From Dichetophora obliterata (Eukaryota > Arthropoda > Insecta > Diptera > Sciomyzidae): a stretch of 64,000 nt of DNA. Positions 11,943-24,963 of the stretch are shown piece by piece; within the stretch, counting starts at the first letter, position 1, and each line of letters starts with the position of its first letter. The notes beneath the pieces were generated by a model. It was not told the origin of the DNA, did not search any database, and saw only the letters and a list, made by a program, of their open reading frames with translations. The stretch lies in NCBI GenBank assembly GCA_963920525.1, contig OY986439.1, forward strand, positions 3,798,501 through 3,862,500. Direction: 5' to 3'. The position numbers and the translations under genes are program-made.

Positions 11943-14590
11943 GTGAATTTCAAATCGTCTTCAGACAAAATCTAAAAATACTAACCCCGCTTAATTGCCT
12001 ACACAGCCAAGTGCTACACGCACATACCCATAACCAAGTGCAGACATGAACTCTTATGCAACCACAACAACCGCAACAACCAGAACAACGTCAAATATAG
12101 ACTCAGAGCAGTGATTATCGGAAGGGGTGAGAAACAAAACAAAAACATAAATCGAAAAAAAAACACCCAAAGTGCTTCTACGTGATTATTTGATGGACCA
12201 ACGCTTCAGTTCGAGATACTTGATGGATATAAAACCCCGCTACGATTTTGATGTTAATGGTTGATTATTTATTTTATAAGATTTGTGTTGCTTCTTTAAT
12301 ACCAATTAAATGCATCTGTGCCTGCGTGAGTGTGTGTGTATGTGTGTGTGTGTGTGAGCGTTTGTTTGAATGTTCTTAAGCAACAGCAACAGCTAAGAAG
12401 AAAGCACGTAAGACTCTCAAAAAACACAATAAAAACCTTCACCGCTCAACCCGCCAAAGTTCAATATTTTTCTTTTCATTGTTTTTTTGTGTGATTTTAT
12501 GGCGTTCATTGAAGCTGTTTAGATAGAAATCGTCGCACTTTGGCATGTTTCGTCTTCAAGTCTAGGCAACAGCAACGATGGCAACGACAACGGCGACGAA
12601 CGCAGCCGAGCGTGTCATGTTCCCGCATTGGCCCAGTATATTCGAATCCGAACATACAGGCGCACATCCAAAGAACACGCATTCACACGCACACAAAGCC
12701 AATAATGGGGGGGGGGGGGGTAAACAAGTGACTAGTACTCTACAGTGGGTCTAAAGACCTACGACAAACGACAAAGTATTGTCGTCAGAGTGCCCATCAG
12801 TCTCTTTGTTATAAACAATGGCTGCCTAAACTTCATCTTGTTCGCTCCACTGTGCAATGATTATCATAAGAATTGTTTTGGAATCATGATGTCAACGAAC
12901 AGCTTTTCTTTCTATTAAACACGCCGTCATATTGTGGAGACTTGCCCCCTTCCCATCACTACTTTTATCCCAGCTTTGATTTTCCATTAACATTCTTTTA
13001 TCACCAACTTCAGCACGATGACATTTTTTGAATTTTATTGATATAATGTTATCATTAAGCCATGTACGTGTCTGTCTGTCCATCTGCTCCTCTCCGTCTT
13101 TCTATCCTTGTGAATTATTGTTATTGTGATAATGCTTTAATGGCAATTTTCATAAATTTCTTAATTTATGTATAATCTTCACATAATTGGATAACGTATT
13201 GAATGTTTAAAAATCAGTATTCTCTTATGTAATTTCATCATTATTCTCGTTTTTTTTTAGTAGAAGCAGAGGGGGTCCGCTCGCTAACAAAGCTGAAAGC
13301 AATCATTAGTATTTGGTTTGTGGTTATATTTTGTTATTCTTGTCTCGGTTTTAATTAGATGACAATGAACTTGAAATCGTTGCTGAGTTGATTTTTACGT
13401 ATTAAATCAACACTTTTGAGTTGGTTTGAGTAAATGAATGCAATGGTTTTTGAATTTTAAAAACGTAAAAGAAAACAAAATTGCATTTCAAAGAAAGTTG
13501 AATTTTAGTGGTGTAACCCGTTTGATTGGAAAGCATTTACAACATATAAGCAATTAAAAATTGAATGCCAAGGCAAAGCTTTCACTAAGTCGTTGTGCAA
13601 CTTGCAGCGGTGCCACAATCTAGCGGTGCCACAATTTAGAGGTAACAACAATAGCTTAACAAAATTTTTACCTTTTGCCAAAATTACGGACTTCAATAAA
13701 TGGACTCAGAGAATAAAACTATATGGATCATTTGGTGCAAGACTGTCACAACTAAAAATTAAGTATTTTTCAGGAGAGCCTTATGAAATTTTTATATGTT
13801 AGCACGACCATTAATTGTAAAGGTAGACTGAAAAATTTTAAGAATATTCATAGGCTATTATATTTTCTTCCAAAAATATCATAAATTTTTCATTTTGAGT
13901 CAATAGTGAATTTTTAAGCAATATTTAAGCAATAGTCTGCTAGAGTAGTGACTTTATTATTACAAGAATTCATTTTTAAAAATGTTTAATTTTAAGTTGT
14001 AACAATTTGGCCGCATTATGATAACATAAATACTTTTGAGTTGTCACATTTTGAGTTAAAACTTTATTACTACAAAAAATATTTTCGTTTTTATTTTTTT
14101 ATTTAATATATGGTTTATGATATAATAAGTCGTTGTTGTTGAAAAATTATGCAGAAAATTAAAACAAATTTTGTTACAAATAGAAATTAAACGTTATTGC
14201 TACAAAAAATGAAGAAATTGCTAAAAATCAAAATGACACAAATATCTCTAAAACCGTCAATTAACAGCAAATCGGTTTTAAAATTACTCAAATTAAAGAC
14301 ATGATAGCAGTGAATATAAAAAACCAAATTTTGAGATGTGACGGTCTTGCTCGAAGTGAGCGATATGTGTTTCAGTGTTTCGAAAAATGCATTTGAGTAA
14401 TTTTTAATGTTTGCGTTAAGCTATTAATAAGTAAGACAACTACTAAATATATGACAGAACTGTTAAATCTGTATTCATATTCAAAATTTTAAGTACAACT
14501 GGATCATGATACAATAATTAAAAAATAGGAGTGACAGTTCGTGTAGCAACCATCGAATGTCAAACAAAAGAGAGAGCGTGATTCACACAC
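11943..14590. other. Presumed 3' UTR and non-coding stretch
   Basis: No further gene is recognised. The first 800 bases hold CAA-rich sequence, a (TG)n run at about 12327-12356 and a run of 14 G at 12707-12720. A short duplicated GCGGTGCCACAAT occurs near 13608-13636. The remainder is AT-rich. Confidence 0.45.
12429..12434 (+). terminator. Possible polyadenylation signal AATAAA
   Basis: An AATAAA hexamer about 490 bases after the acylphosphatase stop, in a region richer in GC than the surroundings, could end its transcript. A T-rich tract follows at about 12465-12490. There is no direct evidence of use. Confidence 0.3.
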
Positions 14591-14593
14591 ATT

Positions 14594-15774
14594 GGCTGCA
14601 TTCAGCGGAGCCAACTGTTGTAAATTGTTATGTTAGCGATACCTTAGTAAGCGATGTGTTTCTCTTAATGTGTTTTTACTAAAGAGCTGCACAAATGTAT
14701 TTGCTTCTTTAATTCCACCAAGTACTCTTAGCTAGGTACATCACTTGTAGCAGAATTAAGCAAAGAAATAGCGTGAAACCATTGCTTGTTGCTCAGAGAA
14801 AAAGTAATGTTTTAACTCTCGCTCTCTCGGATCAAATGCATACGCAACTTGCTCTCATCAATTACAGTAATTATCGGTCGCTTTCGCGGCAAATGAAAAA
14901 AAAATTGTTTAGTTCTACCTTCGACAGCAAGTACATGCGTATGCTAAAAGCAGAAGTCATTATCAGTTGCTAATGAAAACAATAGTAAAGTAAAAATAAA
15001 GTAAGATCTAACTTAAAAAAAATGGAAATTGATGAAGTAAGTAAGTATTGAAATAATGTTTTTTTTAATGCTTAAATGCTTACAGCCAACAAATAGTGAT
15101 TCTTTTCCTGTAAATAAAAATATTAATAGCAGTTTTAATAACGACGCTATAAAAATAAAAATTGTGAGCGGCGATTTTAAACTTATTTTTTAAACTGATT
15201 TTATGTTTTACATTCAAACATTAATAATTAATAAATATATATTACCACACATAAAGTTTAATTTTTTGATTTTTTTTTTGTGTTTTCGTTATCTTTATCT
15301 GAATGGTTTTTTGTTTTTAAAAAAATATACATTTAAATTAAAACATGCAACTGCAAATTCATCTTCTAAATTTCTGAAATTAGGTATCAAGTATTTCAAG
15401 TACTTGCCAACTTGTACTTCTCTTGGAAGTTGTTTGTATGTACATTACTAATACGCGATAGACAATTTATTATTTGTTTTGCTTTCAACCGGTTTTCCAC
15501 TTACTCACACTACCTACAATTTTCGCTCACGCCAACATTATCCGCAAATGAGAGTGAGAGAACGAAAGTAATTGCCATCCCCACAAATGTTTTGTAAAGC
15601 GATTCAAATGTAATTGTGCAGCCCTTTAGTTTTTACTCTAATCGTCAGAAAAGTTGTAAATTATTTAATTTAGTTATTATAACTATGTAATTACATAAAT
15701 AATTTAATTGCAAGGTTTTCTCACTCAAATTTCAACACATCAGTTGCCAACTGTTGACTACGCTGAATGCGCCC
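14594..15774. mobile_element. TIR element, 1.18 kb, TSD ATT
   Basis: The left end GGCTGCATTCAGCGGAGCCA and the inverted right end (GACTACGCTGAATGCGCCC, ending at 15774) are similar, and ATT lies directly outside both ends (14591-14593 and 15775-15777). The termini are relatives of those at 15944-16316. No transposase motif is visible in the interior. A 3 bp duplication suggests PIF/Harbinger, but ATT is not the usual TWA, so the assignment is tentative. Confidence 0.6.
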
Positions 15775-15831
15775 ATTCACAAAATTTATTCTGCTTGTTA
15801 ATTTTGAACATCTGTTATTGCATAGTAGAAC

Positions 15832-16400
15832 TAGACAAGGTAGTGTAAGGGCTGAATGTGTTCTCTTTCTTAGTGACCATAACTGTCAAACTCAGTCATT
15901 TTGGTATTTTTGCAAATTTTTGCTTTCATATTCCATTATCATTGGCCGCATTCAGCGCAGACAACTTTTGTGAACTGTAATGGTAGCGCTACCTTAGTTC
16001 ACGATGTTTTTCTCTGAATGTGTTGCTACTCTACACGTCAGAAGTTAGATTCAATTTAATTTTTATGTAAATTTAATTCAATTGCAAAGGTTTTTCACTT
16101 AAATGTGCTGCGTTCTTTCTGCGTTTATTAATTTAACAGCGTCAGTAACAGCATCTGACAGTTAAGCAAACAGTTGTCTTCATATAGCATAGAATTTGTT
16201 CGCTCGATTAAAAGGCGTTCGCTACTTTATCAGTTTTAGTTAGCGCTACCAACTATGTACCATTCAGCGAATTTTTACAAAACAGTTGCCAACTGTTGTC
16301 TGCGCTGAATGCGGCCATTGGTTGATGATTTTGTATGAAATGTCAACTTCGTTTTGACAGTTTCGGTCACCGGCTCTTCGCCCTAACACTACCTTGTCTA
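15832..16400. mobile_element. TIR element carrying a nested element
   Basis: TAGACAAGGTAGTGTAAGGGC at 15832-15852 is present inverted at 16380-16400 with one difference. The element at 15944-16316 lies inside it. The flanks are also related: TTTTGAACATCTGTTATTG just before and TTTTGACATGTGTTATTGA just after, in the same orientation, which suggests a longer duplicated flank. Confidence 0.55.
15944..16316. mobile_element. MITE, 373 bp, TSD ATT, 22 bp perfect TIR
   Basis: The end GGCCGCATTCAGCGCAGACA (continuing AC) at 15944-15965 is exactly inverted at 16295-16316, with ATT on both outer sides (15941-15943 and 16317-16319). It is shorter than, and related to, the element at 14594-15774, and may be a deletion derivative of the same family. 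Non-coding. Confidence 0.7.
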
Positions 16401-16779
16401 ATTTTGACATGTGTTATTGAATGCTCTATTTCTGATTTCTTTCGTTTGACATTCGACGGTCGCAGCTCGTGAGAAAACAGGTACCTGTCAGGGCTTCTTT
16501 GTCATAATTGTATCATGAACTGAATAACGACATAAAAATTCATTTAATGAATGCAATGATTCGTAAATAATATATTTTCAGTATACATTAATTTTTAAAA
16601 AATTGATTAATATTGTTAATATATGACATTGTTTGCGGTTCTTTAGACTGTCCTACTCTTGTGCAGTCAATAAATTTTAATGTCCCTGCCAAGACTTTAA
16701 GAAAATACGAATCTTTTCAATAGGTATCAAAAAAGCCAATTATGTTTTATATGCTCCCATTTCGAGAGCTCTTACTGAA

Positions 16780-17560
16780 AAAAATTTAACCCCAAATTCA
16801 TTTGCTATGGACTTTTCATTTCCTAAATATATTATTAAAAATATTTTTAACAATATTTGATTTTAGTTTTAGTATATTTTTAAGTTATATAGCTATTTTC
16901 AGTATGGACTTAATAATTCTACGACTAAATAAATAAATAAATAAATTAATAAATAAAAACATTAATAAATAAATAAATAAACATTCATTTTCGTACTTTA
17001 TAATAATGAATAAATTTTTTTATTTCACAAAGACTTTCCGAATTTTAAATTATTCATTTATTATCCGTTATGCATTTTTTATTCATTATGCATTTGATAT
17101 TCATTATTCGCTTTTTATTTTATTATTATTTTTATCCATTGTTCATTTACTATTCAGTATTCATTTTATTCATTATTCAATACTGAATTACGAGATATTT
17201 TTATTCGTTTAATATATTCAAAATTGAACAAAACTTAATGAAAAAAAAATAAAAAAGAAATAATGAAAAAATTAAACATTTATAAAAAATGAATGATGAA
17301 TAACAAATTAATAATGAATACATAATGAATAATGGATAAAAAAGAATAAATAAAAATTCGGAAATTCTTTGAGAATAGAATTCATATGAAAAAATTGATT
17401 AATTATTCTGAATAACAAAAATAAATTATTGAAATGAATCACTATTTTAAAGTTGAATATGAATTAAAAATTTTATTTATAAATTAATTTTTTATTCATT
17501 GAATTGATTCTTATTTCGTTATTCACTGATTTACTTCTTCATATATTACAGCTCTGATAT
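16780..17560. repeat. AT-rich region with ATAA and ATTCATT repeats
   Basis: AAAT repeats occupy about 16925-16985. A long stretch at 17035-17190 is built from ATTCATTAT-like units, and the complementary AATGAATAA units follow at 17280-17350, so the two can pair. The segment 17360-17440 (TTCATATGAA, then TTAATTATTCTGAATAAC) recurs near 48980-49025. Confidence 0.55.
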
Positions 17561-18473
17561 ATGCCATTAAAATAGTTCTTGTGTTCACAGACCTATAGGG
17601 AAAATTTTATGGAAATGTTTGGAATATTTAACCCACTAGCGCCTTTTTATTGAGTTTTTGTGAACAAGTTTGGAAAAAAGTTTGAGAAGAATTCTTAAAC
17701 GTAGGGAGCTTATATATTCTAAAAAATGTTTCTTAAAAAAATTTCACTGTATTGTCTCTTTGAATAAGATATATCTAAGGCGTACTTCTAAGAAGAAAAA
17801 TAGTTAGTTATTATTAATTTTATGTAAAAAGTTTAAAACCTGCAGGAATGTTCAATATGAATCATTGTAATATATTATAAATTGCATAATTTTAGAGAGC
17901 TCTAAACTTTTCATGTTCACAATTTTTCTCCATGGAAATACGTTGTTGACAAATTTTGTCCACAGCGACATATAATGAAATCTTCCAAGCAACATTATAT
18001 TTTAAAGCAATATTATATCAACTCACTTTTGGTTTTAGTAAACATGTTTTTGTGTTAGATAATTTATAGTAAACAGAAAATTTTTATTAAATGTTTCTTA
18101 GACTTAAAATTTTAAAACGCTGATTACACGAATTTTTTTAATCTTCGAGAATCCATTGATCGAAGTTTACAATTATTTTGGTTGTTGAACTGCATTATTA
18201 TATCACATTTTTAAAAAATCTCATGTGGGCACATGAAAAATTGAGTTCAATGTGACTACTGTACAAAATTCCAAAAATGTTCTGATTTGACTCTAATTTC
18301 AAATATCAGCTTTGAAAGTTATTCCGTAACTCCGTTTTTAAGTTATCGATAGGTTATTAGTTTAAGTGAATTTCGAAAAAAATGTCCTACCTTATTGCAA
18401 ATAAATCATGTTTTTATAAATTCTCTTAAATCAGAGACTGTAAGTAATAATAATTTGTAGATTTTTTTACCAA
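17561..18473. other. AT-rich stretch, nothing recognised
   Basis: No gene, structured repeat or known terminus is visible here. Confidence 0.4.
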
Positions 18474-20110
18474 ACAAGCATTGTAAAAAAAATTGCCGAA
18501 CAGCCGTTTTTAAGGTACCATTAGAGTCCTCTCATATTGAAGAAATTTACTTCCTATTTATTTTTCAAAATTTAAATATTCTAATTTTGAGCAATAAATA
18601 ATATTTATTTCTGCTTTTTGATAAAAATCAATATTTACCAGTTATTTTTACCTTAAAAATATATCGCCAAAAATTTTGCTTTTTATTTTTGCCTTAAAAA
18701 AATCAAAACTATCCAGTTATTTTGTGCTTAAAACTATATTGGAAAAATTTAACTTTTTAATTTCGCCTTAAAATATAAAAAGCAAAACTATTGATATCCT
18801 ATTGATTTTTAGTATTAAAATTTTGAGCAATAAATAATAATTATTTCTGCTTTTTATTTTTTTTAAACACAAAAATAAAAAGTTAAACTTCCCTAATATA
18901 GTTTTAAGCGCAAAATAACTGGTAAATTTTGATTTTTATTTTGTAAGGCAAAAACAAAAAGCAAAATTTGCCCGATATATTTTTTAAGACAAAATAACTG
19001 GTAAATTTTGATTTTTTTTTAAGGCAAAAACTAAAAGCAAAATGAGATTCAAGTGTACTGTAAAACAAAAACCGTAATAGATGAATAGCAAAAATGTTGG
19101 CTTAAAAAAATAAAAATAAAAATTTACCAGTTATTTTGACCTTAAAAATATATTGGCAAAATTTTGCTTTTTATTTTTGCCTTAAAAAAAATCAAAACTT
19201 ACCAGTTATTTTGTGCCCAAATTATATTGGGAAAATTTAACTTCTTATTTTCGCCTTAAAAAATAAATGCAAAACTAGTCAGTTATTTGTGCTTAAAAAA
19301 TAAAAAGCAGAAATAATTATTATTTATTGCTCAAAATTTAAAAAGTCAAAAGATAATTATTAAGCTGTGCTTTTTATTATAAAATGCATACTAAGTACGG
19401 TCTCTGCAAAAAAAGCATTGTGAAAAAGTTTCGTACAGCCATTTTTAAGGTACCATCAGAATCCTCTTACATTGAAGAACTTGATTTCCTATTAAAAATT
19501 AACATTATTAAAATTTTGAGCAATAAATAATAATTATTTCTCTTATTTTTTAAGCACAAAAAAAATTAAATTTTCCCAATATAGTTTCAAGCACAAATAA
19601 CTGGTAAATTATGATTTTTATTTTTTAAGGCAAAAATGAAAAAGCAAAATTTTGCCTGATATATTTTTAGGACAAAATAACTGGTAAACTTTGATTTTTT
19701 TAATGCCAAAAATAAAAAGCAAAATTTGTCTGATATAATTATGTGAGGACAAAATAAATGGTAATATTTATTTTTTTAAGGCAAAAATTAAGAGCAAGAT
19801 GAGGATTTAAGTGTACGGTGAACCATTACCGTAATGGATGAATAGTAAAATTAGTGGCTTAAAAAATAAAAACAAAAATTTAACAGCTATTTTGACCTTA
19901 AAAATATATCGGGAAAATTTTGCTTTTTATTTTTGCCTTAAAAAAATCAAAACTTAAGAGTTATTGGAAAAATTAAACTTTTTATTTTTGCTTTAAAAAA
20001 TTATTTTTATAAAAAACCAGTTATTTTGTGCTCAAAAAAATATTTAAATTTTTCCTTAAAAAATAAAAATCAAAAATTACTGGTTATTTTGTGCGTAAAA
20101 TATATGTGGT
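18474..20110. repeat. Fold-back repeat array built from ~75 bp units
   Basis: Degenerate units of about 75 bp recur, each containing ACCAGTTATTTTG and GCTTTTTATTTTTGCCTTAA, in alternating orientation: + near 18580-18790, - near 18821-19070, + near 19100-19336, - near 19510-19790, + near 19855-20110, with a last fragment near 20500. Two spacer segments are also duplicated in the same orientation: about 85 bp (near 18474 and 19410, around AGGTACCAT) and about 65 bp (near 19035 and 19793). The region is therefore a tandem repetition of a fold-back module. It is not coding. Confidence 0.7.
18821..19336. mobile_element. Fold-back element with ~240 bp inverted arms
   Basis: This is the best-preserved copy in the array. 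Its first 37 bp, starting TTTTGAGCAATAAATAATAA, are exactly inverted at its right end (19300-19336), and the arms remain alignable for about 240 bp, leaving a short loop near 19040-19100. Partial copies of the same left terminus start near 18585 and 19512. TTAAAA-like flanks may be remnants of a target duplication. Confidence 0.6.
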
Positions 20111-20157
20111 GACTCAATAACTTAAAGTTGCATCACCACATTAGTTGAATTCCTAAC

Positions 20158-20290
20158 TTCCATTTTACTTATCTTCTGTTACATTGATTTTCAACTTACA
20201 TTTTACTTACCTTCTCGTTGATTTTTAACTTACATTGTACTTACCTATTGTTGATTATTAATTTACATCTTACTTACCTCAACTTAACAT
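20158..20290 (+). repeat. Degenerate tandem repeat, ~35-45 bp unit, four copies
   Basis: Units with the theme CATTTTACTTACCTT followed by GTTGATTTTTAACTTA are repeated about four times with small indels. Confidence 0.6.
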
Positions 20291-23200
20291 TTATATTATT
20301 CTTATGTTAATTTTTTACACTTTGTTTTAAATACTTGTTATTATAAAAACATTTGTATAAATATTCATATTTGTATCAATCAGAAATTTTCATTTGAAAA
20401 TTTCAGTTGAATAAAATATTTTCAAATAAACAGTTATAAAAAAATATATTAAAAAAATAAAAATTATAAACCAAAATTAAAAAGTTTGTTGTGCACCAAA
20501 TATATATGGCAAATTTTGCTTTTTATTTTTGGCTTAATTGTTTTAATTTAATTGTTTACTCTATTGTTGCTACGAGTTGTTGTTTTTGTTGTTGTTGCCT
20601 TATTTAAACTTGCTTGATTTCTTAATAACTCAAAATTAAAATCATTGAAAAATCTGTTCTTTTAAGCAAAACTTTCCACAAAAACTACTGTCGTTCATAT
20701 CTGCAGAAGTTAAATATTTATTTTCAGTTTAGGATTAATTCTTGAAGAATATGTTCGCCATGGTTTCTTATTCAATTAATAATTACATCTTTTTTTAATA
20801 ATCTTTAAGTTTTTAAAAAAACTTTAGCAAATTAGATTTAAGTAAACTTTGAATTTATGTAAAAACACAGCATACAATTTTTACAAACATAAATTTGATT
20901 TGAATCGAGCAAATGTCTTTATAAAACTGTACATTTAAAAAATCATTATTAAAAAAATAGAGCTTATTTATTGTATTCTATACCTTCTCTTTTTTTTGTG
21001 TAACTTTCTTGATTTGGAAAATATTATTTTCGTCTATTTTACCATTCTCTAGGAAGTTTCATCTGGAAACTCGGGAGGAAAAGAAATGAGTAAAATTGAT
21101 TATTTTGTGCCTTCATTTTATTCTATCTCTGTTCAGGTAGCTTTGTCATTTCGATCGGTTTCCTGGTACTAATATTGTCAACTTTTATAGAAGGAGGCTC
21201 TCCAAGTTTTTTGCAATTAAAATTAAACAGATATTTTCCAAAGTTTTGCTTGCCAAAGTTTTTTAAGGTAACCAAATTTTTCGGAAACATTATCGTTAAA
21301 ATTTTTTAATGTGGAATATTAAGTGACTTCCATTCACTTGGATACTAAAGGTTGTTTTTTTTTTGGAGTATTTCCATACATTCCTTTAACATGTTAATCC
21401 CGTGAAAGAAAAATCTAAGGACTTACAGGGGCTAAAACTGTTCGGGTTTCCCTTCTGTATGATTGAATCCTGCTCCTCGAATGTGTGGAGTTTTGGAAAT
21501 GCTGTGTCCGTTTCGCATTGAGATTGATAATCACAACTTTGTAAATTTAGTGAGATTTAGTTAGAAAACCTAGGAAAATACTTGTTCCAAGTTTTCGATA
21601 TCACAATATTACAATAAGTACAAAAATCATTACCAGTATTTTAAATAAATTAAGGTCTGCCAAGAAGAAGCATATTTTAACAATACGGTTTATGAGAATA
21701 ACTCTTGAAATTTATTTAAAATTTATTTTTTGCTTAAGTGGCCTTAACAATTGAGCTTAATCTCTAGTAATAAAAGACTCGGGAATATGTTGTTTATTCC
21801 CGTATAGTATATGAAAAAAACATAAGTAATCCAAGAAATGTGAGAGCTGATAAATTGATTGAACGATTGTTTAATGTAATTGGCAAGGAATTGTAAATAA
21901 ATTCCTGGAGATATTTTTTCAGTAATGGTTGTAAAGGGCTTAAAATCAAATTAGAATACAACCTCTGCAAATGAGTTTGAAATCTTGGGATGAATATCTT
22001 CTACGGCAGTCACAACATTTAATTAAAGCAAAAGAGATACTTTTTTAACCTTGTCTTATACATAAATTCACTAAGCGCCAAACAAAAACATTCTTGCACA
22101 ATTGAAGCTACTTTACTTATCTTATTGATTTGAATCTTCTTAGCCTGTAAACAGCAGCAAAAAGTTTATTCAGTGAAGAGGTTTTCAAGATATACATTTT
22201 AAAATTTGTTTCCACTTTTTCCATATATAGTCTCATGTTATATAAATATTTACCGCATAGAATAAAAATGGGCCGATTTGTTAAAGTAAGCAAATCAATG
22301 ATATAATAAAGATCCATACTTGGTAAAGACATACTCTAATAATCTTATAAGTAGTTTTTGCATTTTCGATAGAAGTATGGAAAAAATTTTTCCTGTCAAA
22401 ATTCCATTCAAAAATTCCTTACAAATATGAAATAATCAAAAACGCCAAAATGCAGATTTTATATTTTGTGTTATTCAACTCTTTAACGAGAGTGTAATTT
22501 ATATAAATCCTATTTCGAACTATCTTAGATTTAGGTTCAAGTTGCTCAAAGCGTAATGAAATGAATAAATAATGTGCTGTACCCATCGGAAGTGGCTTGG
22601 CTTGGATTATTTTTTTATATTGTTAACAAAGAATGCTAGCCAAATAGTTGAAAGTTAAGAAAAAGTGAAAAAGAAGGAAGAATGAGTACAGAGAATATTT
22701 TATTAATTTGCGTTCTAGTCTAGAGATATAAAACCTTACCTTGCGCCAGTTCTCACGCTTTACGCTCACTTTCCCAGGCAACACAACACTCAAATACACT
22801 CACATACACTCTTATAGATATGTGTTAGGCGGCAGTTGGTATGCATTATTATGGCTAAGACCAGCAAAGTGTAATCAGACCTTAATTGTTGGCTGTAATG
22901 AGTTGTGAAAATGAATTTTTGCCTTCAACAATGTAAGCGGAGATTTTCACGGAAGCTGTTTGAGTTGTTGCTTTTGTTTTTGTTGCTGTGGCTGCTGCTG
23001 TTGGCTCGACATTAAATTAGACCAGCACGCAACACATACACACACACGCACTTACAACAACGCTCACACAAATGTAATCATATACAAAAAATAATAACAG
23101 TAATAATAATAATAGTTTAAACAAAAACAACAACAACAACCAGCACAGTCAGGTATGTATGGTAAAAATGTGCTAAGACCTTAATAGAAATGCTGTTGAT

Positions 23201-24963
23201 GTCGTTGTTGTTGTTGTTGTTGCTGTTGGTAATAAAAACAAATTCCATTCAGCATCTTTTGTTACGAGTTGATGCTGTTTCCTGTAGTTCTTTGCTCTTG
23301 TTCTTGTTATTGTTTTACGTTCCTACTCGCTTTCGTTACCAATTTAAAGGAAATAAAATCGAAAAGCATGGTGATTAATTTTGAAATAAGAAGAATTCTC
23401 CGGAAAAAATCAAACCCAAGCCGGTCTCTTCTTATAAATCGTGTGAGAAGTCGTCCACTTCTATTTGCATTAGATAGAGTACGAAGGGAGAAAGAGAAAA
23501 GGCGCTTATATGAAATAGAGCTCAAGTCCGGAAGGTTGCTCCTTTCGTCTAATCATGATCGTCCGTTGTTTGGATATTATTATTTTTGTTGTTTTGTTTT
23601 TTTTCTTGAGCCAAATGTTGCATCTCCTGGGATTCATCAGAAACAGTAGCAAAAGATGAAGAAGAGGCAATGGAAATAAAAAAAGCTGTTAAGTAGCTAA
23701 GAAAAACATAAAGATAGCATTTATCTCACTGCTGTTAGAGTATAAAATAAGTAGAGAAATAAATATACATAGAATATAAACTAAATGCAGCAGGAAAAAC
23801 GACCTCATTGAAAGGAAAAGAAAAAAAAAATAAGAATAAACAAAATATTCCCAGCATTTGACCCAAAGATCAGCTAGAAGTTATAATGTTGTTGGCTCTG
23901 ATTCTCTGAAGGCCATTATAGCACACACACACACGCACACATACGCAGTGACGATTAAATCGCCCTTTCAGAAAATGCTTTTCAGTGAGTTGAAACCGTG
24001 TTGAAAATAATACATTTCAGCTGAACTATTTACTATTTCCTAAATTTAAAAATTTTAGTTTTAAATTTTTTTTTAACCCGTAATACTTCGGTAACACGCG
24101 TGTGGCACATCTTCAACACATCTACTGACGCTAGAATTTCACGTGGAATTTTTTTACCAAATAGAGGTTCCTGTCACACCTTCTTAAATTTAATATGCAC
24201 TTTTAAGTTCTCATTTAAGAAAGCATTGACAACGAAAGAATCTTTGCGAAATATGAATAAGGAAATGGTCAGTAAGTTGGACATAGTTCTCATTTGGGCC
24301 CATAAAAGAAAAAAAAAACAATTTGGGAAAGTGACTATAGCATTAAAAAGCTGATATCAGCGGCTTAATTCAATGCTCAAATTGGTTTTATGGTCCCGCA
24401 AGCTTTCAAAATGTTTAAAGACCATGATTATAAAATTGGTCTGTGAATAGGTTCATCTCAAAATATTTTCTTTTAAAATTTAACTTGAAATGTACTACCA
24501 TGTCAGCGTTGTATATTTTTAATATTTAAATGTCATTAGATCATTTTCATAGTGTAAAAACCAGGTAGCATTGACAATTGCTTATTTAATCTTCTACAAG
24601 AAAAAGCACTCCTGTCAAAAACAGCTGTTAGTGGAACAAAGCTAAAATTGAAGCAAGTGTCAAAAACAAACATAAAAATTCAATAAGCATTATTGTGCGT
24701 TTTAATAAACAAATAAAAATTTAAAATCATGAAAGTGGTAAAAAATAGTGTGTGATTTGTGCGAAAAAATTTTCAGTCCGTGATGTTAAATTTTATGTAG
24801 TGCCTAAGAACGGAACTCGTCGCTAGAGGTAGATTGATGCCTGTGGCTTGATGCATCTGAAGCTGCTGAGGTTGTTCTGTTTTTTCACTTCAACATTTTC
24901 AAAATTGCTTATGTTTTCACTTATTGACAGTTTCTGATTGTAATCGCTACATTCTTTAGGCGC
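20291..24963. other. Long non-coding stretch with CAA/TTG microsatellites
   Basis: No gene is supported. TTG or CAA runs occur near 20575-20600, 23120-23145 and 23200-23230, and CA repeats near 23036-23050 and 23925-23940. Frames in 23190-23650 are open only because of the microsatellite and T-rich composition. Confidence 0.45.

Noticed and set aside
18474..20110. Regular short repeats that could suggest a CRISPR array.
   Set aside because: The units are degenerate, AT-rich, change orientation and have no unique spacers. The genome is clearly eukaryotic.
23190..23649. Overlapping open frames on both strands up to 126 codons.
   Set aside because: They come from TTG repeats and T-rich sequence, have leucine- and cysteine-rich low-complexity translations and show no motif.
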